From JBOFEH01 sp051650265 (GTDB lineage Bacteria > Bacillota > Clostridia > Lachnospirales > Cellulosilyticaceae), in the NCBI GenBank assembly GCA_051650265.1, contig JBOFIR010000119.1, positions 1 to 22,429 of the forward strand: a DNA stretch of 22,429 bases. Reading direction: 5' to 3'. A program made the translations under genes and the position numbers. This document shows, piece by piece, positions 8,241-14,392 of this stretch (within the stretch, counting starts at the first letter, position 1; every line of letters begins with the position of its first letter). The notes beneath the pieces are model-generated. The model was not told the DNA's origin. It saw only the letters and a list, made by a program, of their open reading frames with translations, and made no database searches.

Positions 8241-8985
8241 AACATTCTCCAAATAAGCTATAGATATTTTGTCTCTTGATCCTGAGCTGTTTTAAAATAA
8301 ACTCATCTACAAACTCATTTTCTGGTGCTTTGATTACAGTCTGTGGTGAGGCATACTGCGAAATCTGTCCACCATTGATAATCAATACACGATCTGATAG
8401 AGTCAGTGCTTCCTCAGGGTCATGTGTAACAATAATCGTAGTCAGTTGATATGTCTTTGCTATAGACTTTATCCGTTCTTTGATTGATTCTTTCATCATG
8501 CCATCTAGTGCACTGAGGGGTTCATCTAGTAAAAGTACTTTAGGTTTGGTTACCAGTGTTCTTGCCAACGCTACCCTTTGTTTTTGTCCTCCTGAAAGTT
8601 GATGAATTCCTTTGTAAAGATGATGTCTCAAACCGAGCAGATCAATGAGCTCATTAATCTCATCTTGTGTAGCCGCTTGTGGATTATTCTTGAGCCCGTA
8701 TGTGATATTCTGATAGGCATTCATATTTGGAAACAATGCATAGTCTTGAAAGACAATATTAAATCCTCTATCTTTCATACCTATCTTGGTAAGGTCTATC
8801 CCATCCCAGATAATTTGCCCCTCATCACACATTGTAAGACCTAGAATGATATTAAGAAGTGTAGTTTTACCACTCCCACTCGGTCCTAATAAAGAGATAA
8901 TCTCTCCCTTTTGAACTTCCAAGCTCATTTGATCGAGTATCACTTTTTTATCATATCTTTTGGTTATATTTTTAAGTTCTAGCAT
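8233..8985 (-). CDS. ABC transporter ATP-binding protein, probably AEP uptake
   Basis: This 250-residue ATPase energises the adjacent permease. All nucleotide-binding motifs are intact: Walker A GPSGSGKTT (34-42), Q-loop Gln80, signature LSGGQ (130-134), Walker B LLLDEP (151-156), D-loop SALD (158-161) and switch His188 in VTHD. It ends about 60 residues after His188 and so lacks the C-terminal TOBE extension of many FbpC/PotA-like ATPases. It is the first gene of the five-gene AEP operon, with TAGGAGG eight bases before the ATG, and it is divergent from the DeoR-type regulator gene. The link to phosphonate transport is from context. Confidence 0.93.
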   Translation of the reverse strand: MLELKNITKRYDKKVILDQMSLEVQKGEIISLLGPSGSGKTTLLNIILGLTMCDEGQIIWDGIDLTKIGMKDRGFNIVFQDYALFPNMNAYQNITYGLKNNPQAATQDEINELIDLLGLRHHLYKGIHQLSGGQKQRVALARTLVTKPKVLLLDEPLSALDGMMKESIKERIKSIAKTYQLTTIIVTHDPEEALTLSDRVLIINGGQISQYASPQTVIKAPENEFVDEFILKQLRIKRQNIYSLFGECYA

Positions 8986-9083
8986 GCCTCATACCTCCTA
9001 TACTTCTTTCGCTTTTCTTGATTTCATAATAAAGCTTTGGTGTAAGCCATCCATTAACCCCATGTTAAAAGCAGGTAAAATCG

Positions 9084-9123
9084 TCTGACTTTCTGACCAT
9101 ATTGTGACTAAGTTGTTGTCAGA
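9084..9123. promoter_or_regulatory. Candidate operator repeats between the AEP operon and its DeoR-type regulator
   Basis: TCTGAC occurs twice as a direct repeat with an 8-nt period (9084-9089 and 9092-9097), a related TGTGAC follows at 9103-9108, and the reverse complement GTCAGA is at 9118-9123. The last copy overlaps the -35 box of the predicted regulator promoter. Clustered short repeats in a divergent regulator/operon gap are a usual arrangement for DeoR-family binding. That these are bound by the neighbouring protein is inference. Confidence 0.4.
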
Positions 9124-9144
9124 TTGATTATCTTCCTCTACAAT
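9116..9144 (+). promoter_or_regulatory. SigA-type promoter of the DeoR-type regulator
   Basis: TTGTCA (9116-9121) and TACAAT (9139-9144), each five of six consensus bases, are spaced exactly 17 nt. Transcription would start near 9151, about 45 nt before the ATG at 9196. The -35 overlaps a candidate operator half-site, consistent with autoregulation. Confidence 0.65.
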
Positions 9145-9195
9145 GGGGCCATAACCCTTTGCCCACATCAAATCATTCAAAGGGAGCTGATTACT

Positions 9196-9966
9196 ATGTT
9201 ACCAATCGAAAGACAACAAGCCCTACTTGGTCTACTGACACAAAAAAAGGCCCTACGCTTGACTGAAATTATGTCTCACTTCCACATTTCTTTGGAAACC
9301 GTAAGACGCGATGTTCAGATACTCGAAGGGCAAGGTAAAATTGAAAAATTCTATGGTGGGATCCAACTACGGACATCCCTCTTTGGCGAGTCCTCTATGG
9401 ACGATCGCATGGTTAACAGACTTCCGCTTAAGGAAGCTATTGCCTATGGCTGTAGTAAGCTCATCACAGATGGCGATTGCATCTTTATCGATAGTGGCTC
9501 TACCACTTGCCATATTGCAAAGTATATCAAGGACCGCCGCAACCTCACGGTGATCACCAACTCCTTGCTGGTGATCAATGAACTCCTTGGCACCGATATC
9601 GAACTCATCATCATTGGTGGAAAGTTCCGTAGAAGCGAGCAGTCTATTATTGCCTATGACTATCTCTTTAACTTTGATCAACTTCATATTGCTAAGGCAT
9701 TTATTGGCTGTGGTGCTATAGACCCTACACAGGGCATCTTTGACTTTAATATGGAGGAAGCACATACACGCAAGCTTATTATCAAACATTCTCATAAACT
9801 TTTTGTCGCCATAGATCATAGTAAATTTGAGAAGCAAGCACCTATTCACATCGCTTTCTATCATCAAATAACAGGAATCTTTACAGATGATCAATTAAGT
9901 AAAACTATGTATAAAAATTTCCCCCATGCCACTAAGCTCACTCGATGTATGCCACTAACATTTTAG
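9196..9966 (+). CDS. DeoR/GlpR-family transcriptional regulator
   Basis: This 256-residue protein has the DeoR layout: an N-terminal winged helix-turn-helix with LTEIMSHFHISLETVRRDV (about 22-40) followed by LEGQGKIEKFYGG, and a C-terminal ribose-phosphate-isomerase-like sensor domain with FIDSGSTT (97-104), ITNS, IIGG and a late VAIDHSKF. Family members are usually repressors released by phosphorylated small metabolites. Its position divergent from the AEP transport and breakdown operon suggests that it controls those genes and itself; the effector is unknown. I chose the ATG at 9196 (GGGAG upstream) because a TTG at 9124 in the same frame has no ribosome binding site and would add 24 residues unlike the family. 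No strong dedicated terminator follows; the hairpin at 10051 may serve weakly. Confidence 0.9.
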   Translation: MLPIERQQALLGLLTQKKALRLTEIMSHFHISLETVRRDVQILEGQGKIEKFYGGIQLRTSLFGESSMDDRMVNRLPLKEAIAYGCSKLITDGDCIFIDSGSTTCHIAKYIKDRRNLTVITNSLLVINELLGTDIELIIIGGKFRRSEQSIIAYDYLFNFDQLHIAKAFIGCGAIDPTQGIFDFNMEEAHTRKLIIKHSHKLFVAIDHSKFEKQAPIHIAFYHQITGIFTDDQLSKTMYKNFPHATKLTRCMPLTF

Positions 9967-10050
9967 CTGATAGAAGTAAAGGCGCTCCCATATTGCGTAT
10001 AGGTCTGAGTCATAGTAAGGCATAGAAAGTTGAACTTTTCTACACTAAAA

Positions 10051-10072
10051 AAAGCCTAGAATCCTAGGCTTT
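10051..10072 (-). terminator. Intrinsic terminator of the LCP-family gene
   Basis: AAAGCCTAG (10051-10059) and CTAGGCTTT (10064-10072) form a 9-bp stem with a 4-nt loop. On the - strand it is followed by a run of seven T. The stem starts within the stop codon of the LCP gene (10071-10073). On the + strand the T-tract is poor, so termination of the regulator gene here would be weaker. Confidence 0.88.
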
Positions 10073-11474
10073 AGTTTTGTGGCACTTCGAATGAGCCACC
10101 ACTTGTATCTGTTTGATTTCCTTGATCTCCCGTAGGTGGTGTGACCTCTCCTCCAGATGGTGGCGGTGTTACAGGAGGTGTTACTACTGGTGGCTGCTCT
10201 GGCGTAGTCTCACCTGTTGGTGGGGTCACCACCGGTGGCTGCTCTGGCGTTGTTTCTTCTGTCGGTGGCGTCACCACTGGCGGTTCCTCCGGCGCTGTTT
10301 CACCTGTTGGTGGTACTGGCTCACTTGGTGTTGTCTCACCTGTTGGTGGCACCACAACCGGTGGTTCATTCGGAGAAGTCACTGGTGGCTTCTCTGGCTT
10401 TGGATCCGGCTTAGGTACTACAGGCTTCTGTGGCTTAGTGACCGCAGGTTTATAGGATGTAGCATATGTCTCTTGATTTGACTTTGCTTGCGCGCGCTCT
10501 ATTGCATCTTCATCAATTGGAAGTGGCGGTAAATCAAAGAATACTTCGCGTGAAAAGTTCTCTAATTGAACATAGTCTGGGATAAAATACCATGCACCTG
10601 GTTCATATGTAGCCTCACCCGGTAATGTGTAGAAGCTCAAATTATTGACATTAAAATTTTTCACGTAAGGATAATAACCAAATACTTCTGTCAAACCAAT
10701 ATCTGTTTGTACTGCTTTAAATAATACAGGTACAAGTTTCGGTAGATCTTTGATAATGCTTGGACTCATTACTTTTTCAGCAAATGCTTCTAAGAAGAGT
10801 TGCGTTGTCTTGATACGTCCAATATCTCCCTCTACATAACCTTTTCTAAAACGAACAAGTTGTTCTGCTTTGTCACCATCTAGCACTTGTAGACCTGGCT
10901 GTAGATCAATATAAAGATCCTGTGCCTTATCCACATAGTACATACGTTGTGGGACATCCACTTCTACCCCACCAATTGCATCTACAATTTGTCTAAAAGC
11001 ATCAATATCTACAACCACATAATTATCTATTTCAATATCTAACATATCTTCCATATGCTTTACGGTTAATTCTCTGACATTTTCGATGCCACCATAAGTT
11101 GTCATTTCATTCAGCTTTGACCTTGACACAACATAGCCATCATTTTTGCGTACGATGTCTTTTTGTTCGGCTGTCCAGATGACTTTTGTATCACGTGGTA
11201 CAGATACGACCTTTGCCTGATTTGTCTCACTATCAAAATGCACTAAGAAAATAATATCTGTACGATACCCATCTTTGTCAACACCAAATACAGCGACTGT
11301 TTTTGTAATATCTTTCTTAGGCTTCTCATCTTTCGGTTGCGTTACATCTGTCATAGCTGAATCACCAGGCTCAGTGGCTGGCTTTTTGCAAGCTACAAGG
11401 CTAATCACTGTGATTAGGCCAACTATAGCGAGCACAGCAATAACTTTTAGTATATTTTTTTGCTTACTACTCAT
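10071..11474 (-). CDS. LytR-CpsA-Psr (LCP) family protein with Pro/Thr/Glu repeat tail
   Basis: LCP proteins transfer undecaprenyl-linked glycopolymers, such as teichoic acids or capsule, to peptidoglycan at the outer face of the membrane. The 467-residue product has a basic N-terminus, a hydrophobic helix (about 11-27), an LCP domain (about 57-240) and a disordered tail rich in Pro, Thr, Glu and Val (about 340-467). LCP marks include Asp73 in YRTDIIFLV, Arg94 in SVPRDT, and a late Arg cluster at 208, 210 and 220. The helix ends in LVAC (Cys29), an exact lipobox, so the protein could be a lipoprotein. I use the ATG at 11474, preceded by AGGAG; a TTG at 11537 lacks a site. The tail may span or bind the cell wall. 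Confidence 0.88.
   Translation of the reverse strand: MSSKQKNILKVIAVLAIVGLITVISLVACKKPATEPGDSAMTDVTQPKDEKPKKDITKTVAVFGVDKDGYRTDIIFLVHFDSETNQAKVVSVPRDTKVIWTAEQKDIVRKNDGYVVSRSKLNEMTTYGGIENVRELTVKHMEDMLDIEIDNYVVVDIDAFRQIVDAIGGVEVDVPQRMYYVDKAQDLYIDLQPGLQVLDGDKAEQLVRFRKGYVEGDIGRIKTTQLFLEAFAEKVMSPSIIKDLPKLVPVLFKAVQTDIGLTEVFGYYPYVKNFNVNNLSFYTLPGEATYEPGAWYFIPDYVQLENFSREVFFDLPPLPIDEDAIERAQAKSNQETYATSYKPAVTKPQKPVVPKPDPKPEKPPVTSPNEPPVVVPPTGETTPSEPVPPTGETAPEEPPVVTPPTEETTPEQPPVVTPPTGETTPEQPPVVTPPVTPPPSGGEVTPPTGDQGNQTDTSGGSFEVPQN
10180..10350 (-). repeat. 45-bp tandem coding repeats in the LCP gene tail
   Basis: Three imperfect 45-bp units (10180-10224, 10225-10269, 10270-10314) and a shortened 36-bp unit (10315-10350) encode a 15-residue motif of the type PPTGETTPEQPPVVT. 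The units differ mainly at third positions and a few codons (for example EE for GE). Missing nine bases in the last unit keep the frame. Such tracts expand and contract by slippage or recombination. Confidence 0.85.
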
Positions 11475-11519
11475 TGCATCCGCTCCTGTTTCAATGGATT
11501 TGATTTTTATTTCTTTACA

Positions 11520-11548
11520 ATCATACTCTTTTCTCAAAAAAAGTTCAA
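11520..11548 (-). promoter_or_regulatory. SigA-type promoter of the LCP-family gene
   Basis: On the - strand TTGAAC (11543-11548) and TATGAT (11520-11525, five of six) are spaced 17 nt, with a T-rich spacer. The transcript would begin near 11513 and reach the ATG at 11474 after about 40 nt. Confidence 0.55.
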
Positions 11549-11613
11549 TTGTTTTGTTTCTTAATTTTTGGACATACCCCTAGTAAATATATCCTCTTTA
11601 TGTGAAGATTTTA

Positions 11614-11622
11614 TGCTATACT
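11614..11622 (+). promoter_or_regulatory. Extended -10 promoter of the LUD-domain gene
   Basis: TGC followed by TATACT (11617-11622) forms an extended -10 element; no good -35 is seen at 16-18 nt upstream. The start of transcription would be near 11629, just before a 7-bp inverted repeat. Confidence 0.45.
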
Positions 11623-11635
11623 TAATCCATCTTGC

Positions 11636-11661
11636 AGGAAACTTTTTCTATTACGTTTCCT
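11636..11661. promoter_or_regulatory. Inverted repeat in the LUD gene leader
   Basis: AGGAAAC (11636-11642) and GTTTCCT (11655-11661) are perfect 7-bp arms with a 12-nt gap, placed immediately after the predicted transcription start. It could be an operator for a repressor or a small leader hairpin. No T-tract follows, so it is not a terminator. Confidence 0.35.
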
Positions 11662-11687
11662 AATCTTACGAATAAGTGGTTGCCGTT

Positions 11688-12362
11688 ATGGCGTCATTGT
11701 TCGATTTTACCAGAGGGGTGATTGTTATATCTATTCAAAAACAATTTTATGAACTACAAGCTTCTTCCATTATTAAACAACTTGAAAAGCGTCGTATGAA
11801 AGGCTTTTATTGTAGCACAAAAGAAGATGCACGTGAACTGGTACTTTCTCTCATTGAAGAAGGCTCTAGTGTTTCATGGGGTGGCTCTATGAGTATCGTT
11901 GAGGCCGGCATCCTAGATGCCCTTTATGAACGCGATACCAATACACTTCTTGACCGTGCCAAATGTGCACCTGACCAGATCGACACAGTACTCCGTCAGA
12001 GCTTCTTTTCCGACTATTACTTGATGAGTAGCAATGCCATTACCCTTGATGGTCAGCTTGTCAATATTGATGGTGCCGGCAACCGCGTTGCTGCCATGAT
12101 CTTTGGTCCTCAAAATGTTCTCATGGTCGTTGGTATGAACAAGGTCACTGCTACTGTTGATGAGGCAATAAACCGTGTTCACAATATTGCCTCCCCACAA
12201 AATACACTTCGTCTAGGCAAAGAAACACCTTGTGCTAAGACAGGTATGTGCCACAATTGCCTATCACCTGATTGTATCTGTATGCAAACAGTGATTACAC
12301 GTAATAGCCGAGTTCCTAACCGTATTCAAGTTATCCTTGTAGGTGAAGCATTAGGTTACTAA
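11688..12362 (+). CDS. LUD-domain (LutC/YkgG-like) protein with Cys-rich C-terminus
   Basis: The protein belongs to the LUD (lactate utilisation, DUF162) family. The LUD core is visible as SVSWGGSMSIVEAGILDAL, followed by YLMSSNAITLDGQLVNIDGAGNRVAAMIFGP and VVGMNKV. Near the C-terminus a cluster CAKTGMCHNC-LSPDCIC places six cysteines in about 19 residues, which could bind a metal or iron–sulfur centre. Stand-alone members like this are common in anaerobic Clostridia and their reaction is not established. The start is uncertain: the ATG at 11688 has only a weak site, whereas a good ribosome binding site (AGAGGGGTGAT, 11712-11722) points to a start near 11727-11733, where only ATA and ATT codons exist. 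The 3' end is secure. Confidence 0.82.
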   Translation: MASLFDFTRGVIVISIQKQFYELQASSIIKQLEKRRMKGFYCSTKEDARELVLSLIEEGSSVSWGGSMSIVEAGILDALYERDTNTLLDRAKCAPDQIDTVLRQSFFSDYYLMSSNAITLDGQLVNIDGAGNRVAAMIFGPQNVLMVVGMNKVTATVDEAINRVHNIASPQNTLRLGKETPCAKTGMCHNCLSPDCICMQTVITRNSRVPNRIQVILVGEALGY

Positions 12363-12363
12363 T

Positions 12364-12399
12364 AAATAACCTCCTTAGTCTTTTCTAAGGAGGTTATTT
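12364..12399. terminator. Bidirectional intrinsic terminator
   Basis: AAATAACCTCCTTAG (12364-12378) and CTAAGGAGGTTATTT (12385-12399) form a perfect 15-bp stem with a 6-nt loop. It lies between the convergent LUD gene (stop at 12362) and the peptidase gene (stop at 12403), with T-rich ends on both strands. Confidence 0.9.
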
Positions 12400-12402
12400 T
12401 AT

Positions 12403-14199
12403 TTAGATGATTGGTCTTGTATACTCATATAACCATACACATTCGTCTGCATCAAGATGAGGTGCTAGTGTTTCATATACATATTGATGATAGGCATTGA
12501 GCCAATCTTTTTCAGCCTTATTCATATACTCTGGTGCAATAGCATCTTTATCAATAGGTGCTACTGTGACCGTCTCAAATTCAAGAAATGTCCCAAAGTC
12601 AGTCTCTTCACTTGGCTTAACAACCAACTCATTCTCAATACGGATACCATGAGAACCTTCAATGTAGATTCCAGGCTCATTGGTTGTGAGCATCCCTACT
12701 TCTAGCTCACAGCTATCATTTCGCTCTGGCACGATACGCCATCTAAATCCATTTGGTGCTTCATGTACATTGAGTAAATACCCTACACCATGCCCTGTAC
12801 CACATTTGTAGTCAATGCCCAAATCCCAGATTGGCCCTCTTGCAAGAATATCCAAATTGATCCCTCTTACCCCTTGTAAGAACTTCGCTTTTGATAACCC
12901 GATCATACCGCGTAATACTGCTGTAAAGTGCTGCTTGAGCATCGGATCAACCACTCCTAGTGCCATTGTACGTGTAATATCTGTTGTTCCTTCAAAATAC
13001 TGGCCACCAGAATCCACTAAGAAGAAATGTCCTTCTTCTAATGTATAGTCCGTCTCAATTGACGCACTATAGTGCATCATCGCTGCATGTTCCTTGAAGG
13101 CCGCAATAGTCTTGAAGCTTGGTTCAATATACCCTTCTTGCGCAGCTCTTAGACTTTCTAACCTTTCTGTCGCACTCATCTCGGTGATCATTGTGTTGCC
13201 TATCTCCTTTTTGAGCCAGTACATCCACTTAGTAAATGCCACACCATCTTTAATATGTCCCTTACGGATATTTTCAAGTTCGATAGGATTCTTTCTAGCC
13301 TTCATGAGCACCGTTGGATTTTGCATCATAATAGCTGTTGCTCTCGCCTCAATACTTTGAACCAACTTATGGTTGACCTTTGCAGGGTCCACCAATACCT
13401 TGGCATCCTCTGGCAACTGCATGAGAACTTCATCGATGCCCTCATAAGAATAAATAGTGATGTGATTTGCTTCAAAAAATGTATGTATTGATGTATCTAT
13501 CTTTTCTTCATCCACAAAGAATTTCACTTCAGTGCTACTCATCAATGTGTAGCACTGTACAACAGGCCAATAAGTAATATCACGTCCTCTGATATTCAAT
13601 AACCAAGCTTGATCATCTAATGTCGTCAAAAGATGATAGTCAGCCCCCGCCTCTGTCATCTCACGTCTCACGCTTTCAAGTTTTTCTTCTACTGCCATCC
13701 CACTATACTGAAGTGGTAATTCAAAGGCTTGGCCTTTTGGCATTGCTGGCCTATCAGCCCAGAGTTCCTTTAGAAGATCCCCTGCATCCACAAGTGTCAT
13801 CTGTTTCTTTTCAAGGGCACCTGACCACTCTTTTCCTTGATCTGCGCTAATAAGTCTTGCGTCAACACCTACTCTTGCATCACATTCTCCTTGGTTTTTC
13901 AAGAATTCTAATAGTGTAGGCACACCTTTTTCTCCCATACGATACAACTTGATCCCACTCCCTTCAAGTTGCTTTGCTGCTTGGATAAAATAGCGTCCAT
14001 CCGTCCATAACCCTGCTTCTTCACGTGTTATAACAACTGTTCCTGCTGAACCTGTGAACCCTGAGAGATATGCTCTCCCTTTAAAGTACTCTGCTACATA
14101 TTCACTTTGATGATAATCTGCTGATGGAATGATGTAAGCCCACAAATCCATTTCTTTCATTTGCTTTCTAAGTTGTTCGATTACGCTCTGACGATTCAT
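12403..14199 (-). CDS. Aminopeptidase P family protein (M24B, Xaa-Pro aminopeptidase type)
   Basis: This 598-residue cytoplasmic metallopeptidase should release N-terminal residues preceding proline. It has the long, three-domain form: two creatinase-like N-terminal domains and a pita-bread catalytic domain. The five expected dinuclear-metal ligands are seen: Asp396 in FLVDSGGQY, Asp407 in TTDITRTM, His470 in GTGHGVGY, Glu508 in NEPGIYIEG and Glu522 in RIENELV. The extra C-terminal segment ending in YEYTRPII is normal for this subgroup. AAGGAGG seven bases before the ATG fixes the start. The gene is divergent from the diguanylate cyclase gene and has no partner on its strand. Confidence 0.95.
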   Translation of the reverse strand: MNRQSVIEQLRKQMKEMDLWAYIIPSADYHQSEYVAEYFKGRAYLSGFTGSAGTVVITREEAGLWTDGRYFIQAAKQLEGSGIKLYRMGEKGVPTLLEFLKNQGECDARVGVDARLISADQGKEWSGALEKKQMTLVDAGDLLKELWADRPAMPKGQAFELPLQYSGMAVEEKLESVRREMTEAGADYHLLTTLDDQAWLLNIRGRDITYWPVVQCYTLMSSTEVKFFVDEEKIDTSIHTFFEANHITIYSYEGIDEVLMQLPEDAKVLVDPAKVNHKLVQSIEARATAIMMQNPTVLMKARKNPIELENIRKGHIKDGVAFTKWMYWLKKEIGNTMITEMSATERLESLRAAQEGYIEPSFKTIAAFKEHAAMMHYSASIETDYTLEEGHFFLVDSGGQYFEGTTDITRTMALGVVDPMLKQHFTAVLRGMIGLSKAKFLQGVRGINLDILARGPIWDLGIDYKCGTGHGVGYLLNVHEAPNGFRWRIVPERNDSCELEVGMLTTNEPGIYIEGSHGIRIENELVVKPSEETDFGTFLEFETVTVAPIDKDAIAPEYMNKAEKDWLNAYHQYVYETLAPHLDADECVWLYEYTRPII

Positions 14200-14241
14200 T
14201 TGTCTGCCTCCTTAAAGTTAACCTGTCATTTATCTCTTTTC

Positions 14242-14247
14242 ATTCTA
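14242..14247 (-). promoter_or_regulatory. Possible -10 element of the peptidase gene
   Basis: TAGAAT on the - strand (five of six consensus bases) lies about 43 nt upstream of the peptidase ATG. The hexamer 17 nt further upstream, GTGAAC, is a poor -35 match, so the call is weak. Confidence 0.3.
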
Positions 14248-14304
14248 CCACCTTTTTCAAAATAGTTCACCTTTACGCTTAACATTTTCAATTATTAATG
14301 CTAG

Positions 14305-14333
14305 TTGAAAAAAATCAGTTTTTTTGTTACTAT
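14305..14333 (+). promoter_or_regulatory. SigA-type promoter of the diguanylate cyclase gene
   Basis: TTGAAA (14305-14310, five of six) and TACTAT (14328-14333, four of six) are spaced exactly 17 nt. The spacer contains A- and T-runs. The transcript would start near 14340 and have a leader of about 53 nt, too short for a known riboswitch. Confidence 0.55.
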
Positions 14334-14392
14334 TAGTCTATTAACTTACATATATATGCACTTGTTATTCAAGGGAACATAAAGGGGGAACT

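Noticed and set aside
8998..9180. 60-codon - strand frame in the gap between the ATPase and regulator genes
   Set aside because: Starts with TTG, has no ribosome binding site, resembles nothing known to me, and covers the predicted regulator promoter and operator repeats.
9967..10050. Imperfect hairpin near 10023-10042 as a terminator of the DeoR-type gene
   Set aside because: Only one unpaired base would remain as loop and no T-tract follows.
10180..10350. Repeat tract considered as a CRISPR array
   Set aside because: Units abut with no unique spacers, lie in frame inside a gene and vary by synonymous changes.
10141..10455. + strand frame rich in Gly/Val/Thr, opposite the LCP repeat tail
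   Set aside because: It is the antisense of the proline-rich repeats; no ribosome binding site or promoter, and the - strand frame has clear LCP homology and signals.
14334..14392. c-di-GMP riboswitch upstream of the diguanylate cyclase
   Set aside because: The leader is only about 53 nt and shows no aptamer-like conserved segments or terminator hairpin.
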